DNA of 64,000 nucleotides from positions 4,672,905-4,736,904 of the forward strand of contig NW_022145599.1 in the NCBI RefSeq assembly GCF_000002235.5. Reading direction: 5' to 3'. This stretch comes from Strongylocentrotus purpuratus (Eukaryota > Echinodermata > Echinoidea > Camarodonta > Strongylocentrotidae). Below are positions 24,301 through 32,804 of this stretch, piece by piece. The notes beneath the pieces were generated by a model, which did no database searches, was not told where the DNA came from, and saw nothing but the letters and a program-made list of their open reading frames with translations. The first letter of the stretch is position 1, and every line of letters begins with the position of its first letter. The translations under genes were made by a program, and so were the position numbers.

Positions 24301-26274
24301 GCACGTAGGAGATTGTGGTCAGGATGCTCATAGGACTTGTAGGAGAACACAGTGTCTGCTAATGACTCATTTTCATAGTCTGGAAGAAAGTTGAAAAGAA
24401 AAATAATAATTTTGTATTACTATACTAAACAAACTATACATATTTTTTTTTAAGGAATGAGGGTTAATCATTATACAGTATAAAACTTACTTTTCAAGAA
24501 AATAATTTTTTGGCAAGAAAACAAAAAAGTTTGTGTATACATACATTTACATTGCTGTAAGTTAATTAGAAAGGCAGGAAACAGCTTAAAAAACAATTGG
24601 ATGGAATATTGATGTCTTTTGTCTGTTTGTGCATTTAGGTTGACAATTTTTACAATATTTTTACCATGATCCTAAGTTTTATTTTTGTTTTTGTTTTGTT
24701 GGGTGGACCGATGTACAGTTTATTTTTGCATAAAATATATATATATATACATATATATATATGTTTTACTGAACAGTTAAACCCTAAAGCAATGCACACG
24801 CACAGTACTTCTTCCTGTACATGCATTGTGAACTCTCAGCATAAAAGTAGAAAAGGAGCACCAATGTATCATTCTATTGTGTAGTCTCTCCTTTGTAAAC
24901 ATACTGATCACACAGAAGTTTGTCTCCTTTGTGTATAATTGACACATCAGTAGGATGCTAATGGAAAGGGATTAGGCCAGCTTTGTTTTCTATTGACACC
25001 TAGGCATAGCATTCTAATCCCTTTTCAAACACTCTTGATCCCTCTTTAAACCAAGAAATTACCTTTCCTCATTCATGTTAACTATAGATACATTCCTGAC
25101 CCTGGAACAATATTTGATGTGGTGTATCACCTCTCTTCACATATAACCCTTTCACATTTAAAAGATCAACGGTACACAGATCAAGGACCCATTTTACAAA
25201 GTCTTTTTTCAATGACAATTTACAAAAATCAGTGACAAATCTGCTGATAACCAATCAGAAGCAAGGATTTCACTATAGCTAGCATATAACTATAAAGTAT
25301 ATCAACAATACAAGATGGGCATATGATTATATGTTCACATAAATTTATGTGTAATTTACTTTATTACAAGCTGCATACATTGCAAAATGGTTATGTTTCA
25401 GGGGACATGTCACTGCAATCTAGTCCATTTCATATTATTCATGAGCAATTTTACACAATTAACAGTAAATCACATTCAGCTGAAACTCCCTTTATGTGCA
25501 TGTCTACTCTTAACTGGGAAAAATCAATTTCCTCTAATATCTTGCTGCCCCAAAAAAAGTTTTCCTTTTTTGGCGGGGGGGGGGGGGGGGGGGGGGGTAG
25601 GAGGGGTCAGACATGTGATGTCATCAACTCACCAACATCTTTGTTCCTACGGATCTGTTTCTGCTGTTCATTGATGAGCATCGTCTGTGATAGCTTGCAG
25701 ACGGCATGTACCAGCTCTCCGTTGCACGTCTGCAGCACACCAAGGGCAAAGTTAGACTTACTCCAGTAAGGAGCACTTGCAAACCATCTCAATGTATCAG
25801 ACATCATCGTCTCCATCACCTGCTCCTTTAATGCACGATCACAGCCTGCATCAACGTGATCACCCACAAGCCCCGGGTTGGCCCTGGATCGGGAGTATAG
25901 GTAGTCCTTCCCGCATAGTGGTTTGAGAATGCGGACAATGTACGAGAACAGGTTCGCACTGTCAAAACGACGTACAAGCCCCAAGACAAATTTCTTCTTT
26001 GATTTCTCCCCGGCCCGAGGGAACCACTGCCTGGTTTCTAGAAGTCTGGTGCGGACCACGCATGACTCGCAACGGGTACAGGTCGTAGTGCCTTTGGATG
26101 CCAGACAGCGCAGGTCTGATGATTGACCGATGTTGAACTCAAAGTTCTCTGTGGTTGTAGGTGGATGTTTCATGATCTTAACGGAGCTGGTAGCGAGCTG
26201 AGAGACAGGCATCATGACAGGGATTGGGGGTAGCTTCAAGTTGGAGTCAGTCTGCTCAGTCCTGTCTACACCAT
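13583..26274 (-). CDS. FBXW10: FBXW10 (CDRT1)-like F-box/WD40 protein, nine exons
   Basis: Exons in order (- strand): 26274-25633, 24379-23916, 23421-23186, 22605-22402, 21388-21267, 19746-19598, 17826-17639, 16020-15862, 15302-13583. All splice phases agree, giving about 1293 residues plus an unseen N-terminus (the first exon begins inside a codon). Order: N-terminal region with CTRCESC and a conserved block (WFPRAGEKSKKKFVLGLVRR, KDYLYSRSR), an F-box (VRELPVHLSKYILSFLDYED), about seven WD40 blades (VRFIDC, IRCWDI, VKVWNF, VKVWSI, VLVWSA, LRIWNM, then a closing strand), and a 570-residue Ser/Thr-rich tail. F-box/WD40 proteins recruit substrates to SCF (SKP1-CUL1) ubiquitin ligases through the propeller. 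Human FBXW10 is about 1050 residues as I recall, so the tail here is long. Introns hold MITEs, SINEs and LINE ends, with no nested gene seen. Confidence 0.85.
15761..15852. repeat. 92-bp mini inverted-repeat element
   Basis: TAGGGACTTTTAGAT at the left and its reverse complement ATCTAAAAGTCCCTA at the right, with TA at both ends. It lies in the intron right after the donor of FBXW10-like exon 8. Confidence 0.7.
15862..16020 (-). CDS. FBXW10: FBXW10-like exon 8 (WD40)
   Basis: Acceptor CCCAACAG, donor GTATGT. Encodes PVLCIHMAYLRLVTGCEDGK, LRIWNMFTGDCLRV and IVAINPCGE. A 92-bp mini inverted-repeat element starts 10 bases after the donor. Confidence 0.85.
16080..16481. repeat. TTAA-flanked MITE, family A copy 1
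   Basis: TTAA-AGGTAAAGACCAGTTT at the left and AACTGGTCTTTATCT-TTAA at the right are inverted repeats of about 20 bases. A C-run is present at 16107-16122. Same family at 21902-22283 and 34533-34936. Confidence 0.85.
17290..17540 (+). repeat. LINE 3' end, (TGAAAC) tail
   Basis: T-rich 3' UTR-like sequence ending GAGGAGAAATAAATGAAACTGAAAC, the form of CR1/Jockey-type non-LTR 3' ends. No ORF2 residues remain. Lies in an FBXW10-like intron. Confidence 0.5.
17639..17826 (-). CDS. FBXW10: FBXW10-like exon 7 (WD40)
   Basis: Encodes VLYQSPKHLNRLGLPDPNTH, then SGSMDGYVLVWSAIGN. The insertion between blades (LYQSP...HQGP) is where blade spacing widens. Donor GTAAGA. Confidence 0.85.
18592..18969. 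repeat. TTAA-flanked MITE, family B copy 2
   Basis: Matches 5125-5510 along its length. The left flank has decayed to CTAA, while the right end keeps CCT-TTAA. Confidence 0.8.
19310..19567 (-). repeat. tRNA-derived SINE
   Basis: On the - strand the head reads GTGGACTAGTGGATAAGTC (A-box-like) and GGTTCAAGTCC (B box), followed by a body and a tail GGTGCTATATAAATAACC then TATTATT. The same head is at 30173 on the + strand. RNA polymerase III promoter boxes are inferred from sequence. Confidence 0.75.
19598..19746 (-). CDS. FBXW10: FBXW10-like exon 6 (WD40)
   Basis: Encodes VWNFETGKCWRTFKHRYQIN then SGCEEGKVKVWSIKDACLLK. Donor GTAGGT; a SINE in the same orientation begins about 30 bases into the following intron. 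Confidence 0.85.
19855..20023 (-). repeat. tRNA-derived SINE, second family
   Basis: On the - strand: GGATAGCTCAGTGAGTAGAG (A box) and GGGTTCGAAACC (B box) at tRNA-like spacing. It differs from the SINE at 19310-19567, so a different tRNA was the source. Not a working tRNA gene: the acceptor stem does not close. Confidence 0.7.
20240..20345 (-). repeat. LINE 3' end with (TTGAA)n tail
   Basis: On the - strand: TACAATAAACGAAAATTGAA followed by further TTGAA units, the form of a short-tailed non-LTR 3' end. Confidence 0.4.
20416..20672. repeat. CCAATTGG-rich cryptic repeat
   Basis: About 250 bases built from variants of CCAATTGAAAC, CCAATTGG and CCAATGGG in both orientations. There is no fixed period, but a shared palindromic CAATTG/CCAAT core recurs more than a dozen times. 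Lies in the FBXW10-like intron between exons 5 and 6. Confidence 0.7.
20847..21250. repeat. 404-bp foldback element
   Basis: Two arms of about 170 bases are inverted copies of each other (for example AACTCAGTGTTATATTGCTC against GAGCAATATAACACTGAGTT), with ends TAGAGT / ACTCTA. No coding sequence. Confidence 0.8.
21267..21388 (-). CDS. FBXW10: FBXW10-like exon 5 (WD40)
   Basis: Encodes CWDIVSGRPVKIFHGHIGTI then LVSGSKDNQVK. Its donor GTCAGT lies about 11 bases from the end of a 404-bp foldback element (20847-21250). Confidence 0.85.
21902..22283. repeat. TTAA-flanked MITE, family A copy 2
   Basis: Same ends and body as 16080-16481; flanked by TTAA on both sides. Lies in the FBXW10-like intron between exons 4 and 5. 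Confidence 0.85.
22402..22605 (-). CDS. FBXW10: FBXW10-like exon 4 (WD40)
   Basis: Encodes VAIGSFDRHVRFIDCISGQE, then ITGHAGSIKSLY and VMSGSYDTSIR: one complete blade and the start of the next. Donor GTGAGT. Confidence 0.85.
23186..23421 (-). CDS. FBXW10: FBXW10-like exon 3 (F-box to propeller linker)
   Basis: Acceptor TTTCACCAG, donor GTGAGT. Encodes GGNPMFAKHVDIAVPRLAGD through YCGAYNVMVLSD, where the first propeller strand begins. Confidence 0.85.
23680..23765 (+). repeat. SINE tail remnant
   Basis: GCTAAAGCCAGGGTAATAAT, then GCTGCGCTATATAAATGGACC and TATTATTAT: the 3' part of the SINE seen at 3655 and 46300. Confidence 0.5.
23916..24379 (-). CDS. FBXW10: FBXW10-like exon 2 (F-box)
   Basis: Acceptor CTTCCAG, donor GTATGT. 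An acidic Ser-rich linker is followed by the F-box: FVRELPVHLSKYILSFLDYE, then LMHCGRVSPHWCYISKEV. This helix bundle would bind SKP1. Confidence 0.85.
25575..25597. repeat. G23 homopolymer beside a splice donor
   Basis: Twenty-three G on the + strand. On the transcribed (-) strand it is a C-run about 35 bases after the donor of FBXW10-like exon 1. Confidence 0.9.
25633..26274 (-). CDS. FBXW10: FBXW10-like exon 1 of those visible (N-terminal conserved region)
   Basis: Acceptor TTTCAG, donor GTGAGT. Begins with two bases of a split codon, so at least one upstream exon is missing. Encodes a Pro/Thr-rich lead, CTRCESCVVRTRLLETRQW, FVLGLVRRF and YWSKSNFALGVLQTC, matching the region ahead of the F-box in FBXW10. 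Confidence 0.8.
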
Positions 26275-26994
26275 CTGAAATAACAACAAAAATCAATGAT
26301 GAATATGAAATAAAGCTTGGTCTCTATTCTTATCACTAGAAATACTAATACAGTAAGATTGATCTAAGATCTACAAGCACATGTACGTTGGGGAAAGCCC
26401 ATGGATAATCAGCATTTTGCCATAAAACTGTGTAGACTGATGAATACAGGTAGCATAAATATTTCAAGAGCATCACAAAGATAGTCCTCTTTTTCCAAGC
26501 TGTTACATTCTCCATGAACTTTTGAAGACAGGAAGACATTCGATTTACATTTTCAGAATAAATTTGCTGAAAGTAACATTTTACCTGGAGTGCTTGAATA
26601 CATTGTGACTTTTCTTCACACAAAAAACGGGGAGAATAAACATGAACAACAAGCCCATCTAATTTCTACCGGCTGAGTGAGAACAAATACATTCAGTTGT
26701 CAATCATGCTGTCCACGGGTCTCTAATGTTGGGACAATAAACCATCGTCTCTCTATGTACACATAAATCTTGGTTCAAATTAATCAAGATGCAAAGGCCA
26801 CAGGTTCATGCTTAGTAATGCGGATTCCTCTGATTTCATCTTATAAACAATCAAGATATTTTGAGAGGAAATTTTTCTTGACTTTTCCGATATACCTGTG
26901 AAAGGCAAAAATTGACTATACATGTAGTAATTTCCAGCCAATTTCAAGCTCAAAATTATGTATAAAACAAAGAAATCACTGCTGAATTTTATCT

Positions 26995-27159
26995 GGGCCC
27001 CGTTGCACAAAACTTACCTTTGATGGCCGATGGTCGTAACTCTGCCATCAATAGTTACTACCATGGAAACCTTGATTTTGATCGGCTGTTGAGCCCTGTT
27101 ACCATGGTAGTTGCAATTGATTACCATCAATGGTAAGTTTTATGCAACGGTCGGGGCCC
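26995..27159. repeat. Foldback MITE, GGGCCC-ended
   Basis: Left GGGCCCCGTTGCACAAAACT and right AGTTTTATGCAACGGTCGGG... are inverted copies. The inside also folds (ACCATGGAAAC, TTACCATGGTAG). Its terminus resembles the elements at 41495, 42153 and 43654. Confidence 0.7.
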
Positions 27160-27308
27160 TGTTGTACATGCCTTTTGTTTCCTTAGCATTTGCTATTTAT
27201 CTAGTTTCAACAATTTTTGACGTGAACAAAACTAGATCGACTGCCAAAATTTGATCCCCGTACTCCAAATCGCACCCTAAAATATGCATATTAGTCAAGA
27301 CTGAATTT

Positions 27309-27620
27309 GTGTACATCACATCATCAGATCAGAGAAGGGAGATTGCCCGACTCAATATGATGTACAATATCAACGCAAACCTCCTAGACGTTGACTGGAA
27401 CCCCTACTTAACCAGACCATCTCGCCAACTTGGACGCAAACACCCAGCATCCTTCCAGAGACCTAGAACCAATTCAACAATTTACTCAAATAGCTTCTTC
27501 CCTTGGACTGTTAAATATTGAAACGACCTGCCTCATTACATCCTAGACGCCCCCAACATAGATCTAGACTAGATATTTTTAAGAGAAGGCTCTGTGACTT
27601 TTTCACAAACAATTAACACC
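27309..27620 (+). repeat. LINE ORF2 C-terminal fragment
   Basis: The frame reads RREIARLNMMYNINANLLDV, FQRPRTNSTIYSNSFFPWTV, then (past a TGA in place of Trp) NDLPHYILDAPN; in a shifted frame the familiar ...FKRRLCDFF end follows. This is the standard C-terminus of CR1/L2/Jockey-type ORF2. Decayed, with no 5' part. Confidence 0.65.
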
Positions 27621-28679
27621 AAACAGAAATAATTCCACCAGGTCAACCATCTGACGCACGACGCGATGAGGGATCCCACTTTTTTTGGAGTACAATCCAG
27701 AACCAGAGAAGAACAGAGATGGAACTTAGAAGTTGGATCAATGGCTGATTGATACCTGACTGCAGATCTCTGATTTTTCCAGTAATGAGGTAATAATAAT
27801 AACCAGTCCAGGGCAGTATAGTAGTCTACCACTATTTAATTTGTATACTTGGTAGCCCTCTATTCTTAAGAGAAGGGTTCTCAATTAACTCTCTAAAGTC
27901 GCCACTGTAGGTGCAGACACAACTTTGTCTGGTAGATTATTTCAAGGCTGGACCACTCTGCATCTGTTAGAATAAAGGTGGCCAGCAAGTTACCTTTCAT
28001 TCAATAAAGTTTTCTGGAACGCCCTCTTACTTCCTTATTACGGATGGTGGGAGAAGAATTTTTGTGCTGGAGTTATGTAATATTCCTGTGATGAGGTATT
28101 CATAGATCTACAAATTGATTACTAGATCTATTTCTATTAGGTCTGTTCTTGCTCTTCTCTCTAATTCTCCCCTGCAGTGCCAGTCACCAGTGGGTCAATA
28201 GATCTAGGAATTTCCTTGTTACCAAGAAAAGCATTAAGAATTTGGCCTGCAGGTTGCAGCATGCAGTGCAGTCCTTCTTCTCTCACAAACTCAATATTCT
28301 TCTTAAATTTTAAATATAACATTTACCTTTCAAAATTCAAGTTGATCATGACTCAGTAGACTATTCGGCATTATCATACACAAGGTTACAAAATCTAACA
28401 CAAGTTTGCATATGTGGGACCGAAGATCTCACTTTCTGGTTAAAAAATTGCCAATTATTAAAAATTCTAAGCGATATTGGTCATACCTTTTCCGCAATAT
28501 GTTTCACTATATCCATAATGTCACTTCCATACAAAAAGTTTGATTTTTCAGGTGTGAATCCCCTGACATCGATTGGCTTTCAAGTTTTACGTTCTGCTTG
28601 TATCGCTCATTGTTGTGAAAAGGCATTCCCATTGTTCAACGTGTACAGTATACATAAAATCAATCAATCAACTAAATAG

Positions 28680-28770
28680 CTGCTGGTCCGTAGCTATGCG
28701 ACGCGCGAGACTCAACCATGTTGAGTGTTTCCTCACGAGATGGCGGCAAAGCACAATTAATAGAGATCCT
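28680..28770. promoter_or_regulatory. CpG-containing patch with GAGATGGCGGC
   Basis: A short GC- and CpG-richer patch (GCGACGCGCGAGAC) with GAGATGGCGGC, a YY1-like site common just after animal transcription starts. It might mark the missing FBXW10-like 5' exon on the - strand. No exon with clear splice sites was found here, so this is speculative. Confidence 0.2.
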
Positions 28771-29093
28771 GTATGCATGCACAAATTATAATAACTTAGT
28801 ATGGTTTGGAATAGTCGCTGATTTACTGCTTCAAATGCCCATGGCGTTATTATTTTTTTCATTATTTACAAAATGTTATTCTCTCATGACGCATGTGTCA
28901 TGTGGATAAGAGCTTAATAAGTTTGTTCACTGTGTCTTTCGTTTCCGTCTAGCTTTGTGATTGGCCCGTCATGGTTGTTTTCTTTTCTACCATGCATCCT
29001 CTATCTTTCTTTTTTCCTGTATTATTTTGATATAGCTTTATTCTATATGCTATTGTAATTGTTTATGCCATGTAATGTATATCAATGAATATT

Positions 29094-29275
29094 ATACAAA
29101 TAATGAATGGTTATGAGTTCAATAGTGCGAATATGTTCATGAGTTGAAAGATTAACATTCTATTCAACGAGGCGTCAGCCGAGTTGAATAGAATTAACGT
29201 TAATCTTTCAACGAATGAAAATATTTGCACTATTAAACGAATGAAAAACATTCATTATTTGTTTTATACAACATC
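29094..29275. repeat. Foldback element, arms about 80 bp
   Basis: CAAATAATGAATG...GTTGAAAGATTAAC is matched in inverse by GTTAATCTTTCAAC...CATTCATTATTTG, with a short central segment GAGGCGTCAGCCGA. Confidence 0.7.
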
Positions 29276-29436
29276 GAAGAAGACCTAATAGAACGTTAAT
29301 CAACAAATTATGCTTTACTCCTTATAAAGATAAATTACAGTTCGAGTCAAGCCTTCTCAATTACATGCAGATTGCCTTCGCGTCAGATACACGCAGGGAT
29401 ACGCGCGCGCACATGCAGCAGAGAGATACGCAGTCT

Positions 29437-29503
29437 GCATATAACCAAAAATGCACGGCGCATATAACCAAAAATGCACGGCGCATATAACCAAAAATGC
29501 ACG
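29437..29503. repeat. 23-bp direct repeat, three copies
   Basis: The unit GCATATAACCAAAAATGCAC + GGC occurs three times head to tail, the last with one change. Confidence 0.9.
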
Positions 29504-30172
29504 ACCGTGCAATATACCATCTATTGAATATCATGTGACCAACAATCGTCCAATCAAATGACAAGGATCCACGTAGGTGTTGTATAAACTATCTTATGTT
29601 GTATTTGAAATGTTTTCTAATGCTGTATATCCTACATAACCGTGGTGTCAAACAGCTCTGCTGATCATTTTTTTATCCCGAATAATTGTTCTTTTCAATG
29701 GCAATGCTTCAACCATTCAACGTATTAAATAGAATTTGTAATAAAATCAGTTTATTTTAGAAATGTTTTCGAGGCCAAATGTATACAGATACGTTTTCAT
29801 CTCTTAAATTTCAAATACCCATCTATTTTGTTGTCGTTGTATATTGTCGTTCATTAAAAAATAAAGGGGGGTGTCAAGATGGGACTCAAGATGGAAATGG
29901 ACAGGAAGTGATAGGAAGTGAAATGATTGAGACGGATAAACAAAGCCCGATAGTGGGGACGGGGAGGATAAAACGAATGAGTTTGAATTATACGCAAGGG
30001 AATGTGTGAGTATCGAGATCTTGAGAGAGTCAGAAAGAGATAGAATGGGGGGGGGGGGGGGGCGGGGATCAGGCAAACTGACATATAGAAGTAGACAAAC
30101 ACAGAAAGAAAAGGGAAATAATTGTTGAGTGGGAATACTGTTACATACCCATCTATTTCGTTCATTTATAAA

Positions 30173-30484
30173 GAAGTGCTGTGGTCTAGTGGATAAGTCA
30201 CCCGACTGAAGATCGCAAAGTACGGGGTCAGAGTCCCGCTCGTTCCTTTGGCAGGACGTTCATCTACATTGTGCCACTTAACTCTCCGCCCAGGGTTATA
30301 CCCGATATGATGCGAAAGTTGGATGAGCAAGTGGCGCTTAGCTGGAATGCTCCCCAGGGAGTGGAAAATGTTCATAAATATATTGTGTGCGGGTGAGCCT
30401 GCCGATGACCGGGGTATATGTACTGCGTCTAGAAACAAAGTATGAGGCGCATTATATTATAAATGTGAGCTATTATTATTATTA
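30173..30484 (+). repeat. tRNA-derived SINE
   Basis: Head GTGGTCTAGTGGATAAGTCA (A-box-like) and GGGTCAGAGTCCC (B-box-like) match the - strand SINE at 19310-19567. The end is GGCGCATTATATTATAAATG and (ATT)n. Confidence 0.75.
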
Positions 30485-30860
30485 TACAAGATGTTTATAT
30501 TGTAGAGTGTATTATACGTTTATTACCGATATGACAAGATTATTTTTTTTTTAATGGCATGGAAATAGCCGTGTAGCGATTCAGCAAGTGTTATTGTCAT
30601 TTTGTTCAAAGAAGTACTGCCAGTTAAAAAGAAGGGGTTGCATCCGACACTGTTTGAAAACGACTCTGCTCGAGTTTTATGAGGTATTATCCACCTCTAC
30701 CTGAATAGGGCCTATTAATTATAAAAGCGAATACTTTATTTTTCTGAACCACCTGACATGACAGAACGTTTACCCTTCTGGGCCGAAGGAAATAGGTTGG
30801 AATGAACGAATTTGTTTTATAGTTGTGGCACGTATCCCCTCTCTTTAATTCCCTTTTACC

Positions 30861-30944
30861 ACCCGTCTCTCTCTCTCTCTCTCTCTCTCACTCTCTCTAT
30901 CTCCCTCTCTCTCTCTCTTCCTCTTTCTCTCCCTCTCTCTCTCT
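30861..30944. repeat. (CT)n microsatellite
   Basis: Interrupted CT dinucleotide runs over about 80 bases. Confidence 0.9.
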
Positions 30945-31494
30945 GTTGTCATAAGCTCCAATTTTAATTAATTTCACTTCAATTTTATATTTCCATTAAA
31001 AACATAATAATTACATAATGAATACATACAAAATACATTGGAAGGACCCTTAAAAAATAACACTTATTGGGAGGGGCCCTGTACAAATAAAGAAATAAAT
31101 AAAAGAAAATAAACGAAATTTGAATAAAATTAATCACTAAGCAATAGTTATAACCATTCATTCTAATACATATACCACACCCATATTCACACACATGACA
31201 CACAAAAACAATGCAAAAGAATGAAGTTGATGCATGGGTGTAGAGAAGGTGAGGGGATGGGCGGGGTTTGGGCTTTTCATTATATTTGTTACTACTTTTG
31301 GTGAAAGGAGCCATCTCTGGTTTATAATTATAGATTGCACACAATTTTGATTTCTTCCAGAAGACTTCCTCGTTAGCATATAATCGACACAGTTAATTTA
31401 TTTCTTAGTATATTATAAATTGTCCAATAGAATTTTTGTGTTGAACATATTTTTTTTCCTTGCACAAAGTATATTTTTTATTGACACATCACTT

Positions 31495-31740
31495 TTGGAA
31501 CTACCTGTATATCGCATAAATTAATAAAGCATGTATTTTTAACAACATCAAATGCTGATATTTAGTGATAACGCATATATTTGTATAAACATCCAATATA
31601 TCTTAATAGCGCATATATCATTTTCTATAAACATCGCATATACCTGTAAACACATGTATTTTAAAAACGCATATGGAACATTTCAATAACGCATATAATT
31701 TTTTATAAACATAGAACTATATATTTTTGATAATAACCTA
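31495..31740. repeat. Degenerate minisatellite, AACGCATATA core
   Basis: The words (A)ACGCATATA and TATAAACAT recur about every 40-45 bases five or six times, with changes between units. Confidence 0.55.
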
Positions 31741-31936
31741 TATTTTGCAGGGTTCATATTAGTTTCAATCATCGCAACTGCTAGTATGCTGATAGCTTGA
31801 ACAAAAATTCACACGAAACAAAACGATTTGGTTGACTCTATGGGTCGGTCAATAGAGATAACATAAATTTGCAATCTCTGTGGTCGCGGACTTTCGATCC
31901 ATCTAGGAGTTTCAATATGGCGGCGCTTACTGCCCA

Positions 31937-32402
31937 GAACGGGACGCGCGTTTCCGTTTTACACCCTGCCCTAGGCTTTTCTCCAATAAAATTTTACAAA
32001 CCGACTGGTATTCGGAGTCTAGTCGTCCACATCTTGCCTCGGCGCTCTGCACACCACCAGAACTCTGAAAACGTCACGTAGCGCTAGCTAACTCTCTATA
32101 CTAGTTGATCTTCCTAGTCGTATCATTTATTTTTATCCATTAATACGCAATACTCTAAGAGCGTGAGGATGCGTGATCAGCTCGCAAAATTTAGCCCAGC
32201 GATAACAAAACAATAATATATCGGGAAAACCGTCTTGAACAAGAAGACCCTCGCATCCCCAATTGAAATTGTACATAAGCTTTGGCTTCGCTATTCTTGA
32301 CGTCGATATAAACAAACTTAGACTTCGGATACAGCATGTTTCGTGTAATTTCTTGCCGAAAAGCCTAGGGCAGGGTGTAAAACGGAAACGCGCGAACGGG
32401 AC
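31937..32402. mobile_element. 448-bp TIR element with 9-bp target duplication (MULE-like MITE)
   Basis: GAACGGGAC at 31937-31945 and again at 32394-32402 flanks an element (31946-32393) whose first 35 bases (GCGCGTTTCCGTTTTACACC...) are exactly inverted at its right end (...GGTGTAAAACGGAAACGCGC). A 9-bp duplication is the mark of Mutator-like transposases; the class is inferred. No transposase inside. It lies about 265 bases before the PRKDC start codon, and the pre-insertion site would have been one continuous stretch after an ATGGCGGCG at 31917. Confidence 0.8.
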
Positions 32403-32656
32403 CAGTGTCAGATGCGATGGAGATTGTATAGCTCGGTGGTGAACAGTTCAGAGGTAAACACCATTCACATGTGCCGCGCTGACTCCGCCTCGCTGCAAGC
32501 CCTGTTTCAAGCAAGTACGGACTTGCATCTGCTGCGACCCCTTGAGTTACGGTGGACAATCGGCTCTCATTCCCCCTCGACCTCATTCTCATGATCCATT
32601 CCGCGCGCTTCCGCATTTCCATGCCAGTGATTGAGCGGTGAACTTTGAAATTAAGA
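32403..32656 (+). promoter_or_regulatory. PRKDC: PRKDC 5' UTR / probable promoter region
   Basis: GC-richer than its surroundings, with CpGs (GCGCGCTTCCGCATTTCC) directly before the start codon. An in-frame TGA lies 18 bases before the ATG. The start AGAATGGCGGC resembles a YY1 site, as in many TATA-less promoters. The transcription start is not visible. Confidence 0.4.
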
Positions 32657-32804
32657 ATGGCGGCTGCTGAATTACAGCGTCATTTAGCTGAACTTCACGA
32701 AGTTATTGATTCAGGAGGCACAGCTCATGGTCCTGAAACTGCCCAGGATTTAGTGGTTGATATTGCTCAATTGTGCCTCAATCAGACCCGTGAAAATGAG
32801 CTGG
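32657..32804 (+). CDS. PRKDC: PRKDC exon 1 (start codon)
   Basis: ATG with upstream in-frame TGA. Encodes [20 protein letters not shown]... to NQTRENEL; donor GTGAGT. Divergent from the human N-terminus but the right length before exon 2. Confidence 0.85.

Noticed and set aside
25323-25769. 148-codon frame containing a glycine run
   Set aside because: The glycines come from the G23 tract; the rest has no protein character and overlaps an FBXW10-like exon on the other strand.
29437-29503. CRISPR-like direct repeats
   Set aside because: Three adjacent 23-base units without spacers, in an animal genome.
30985-31344. 119-codon frame on the - strand
   Set aside because: AT-rich, hydrophobic by composition only, with no similarity or splice context.
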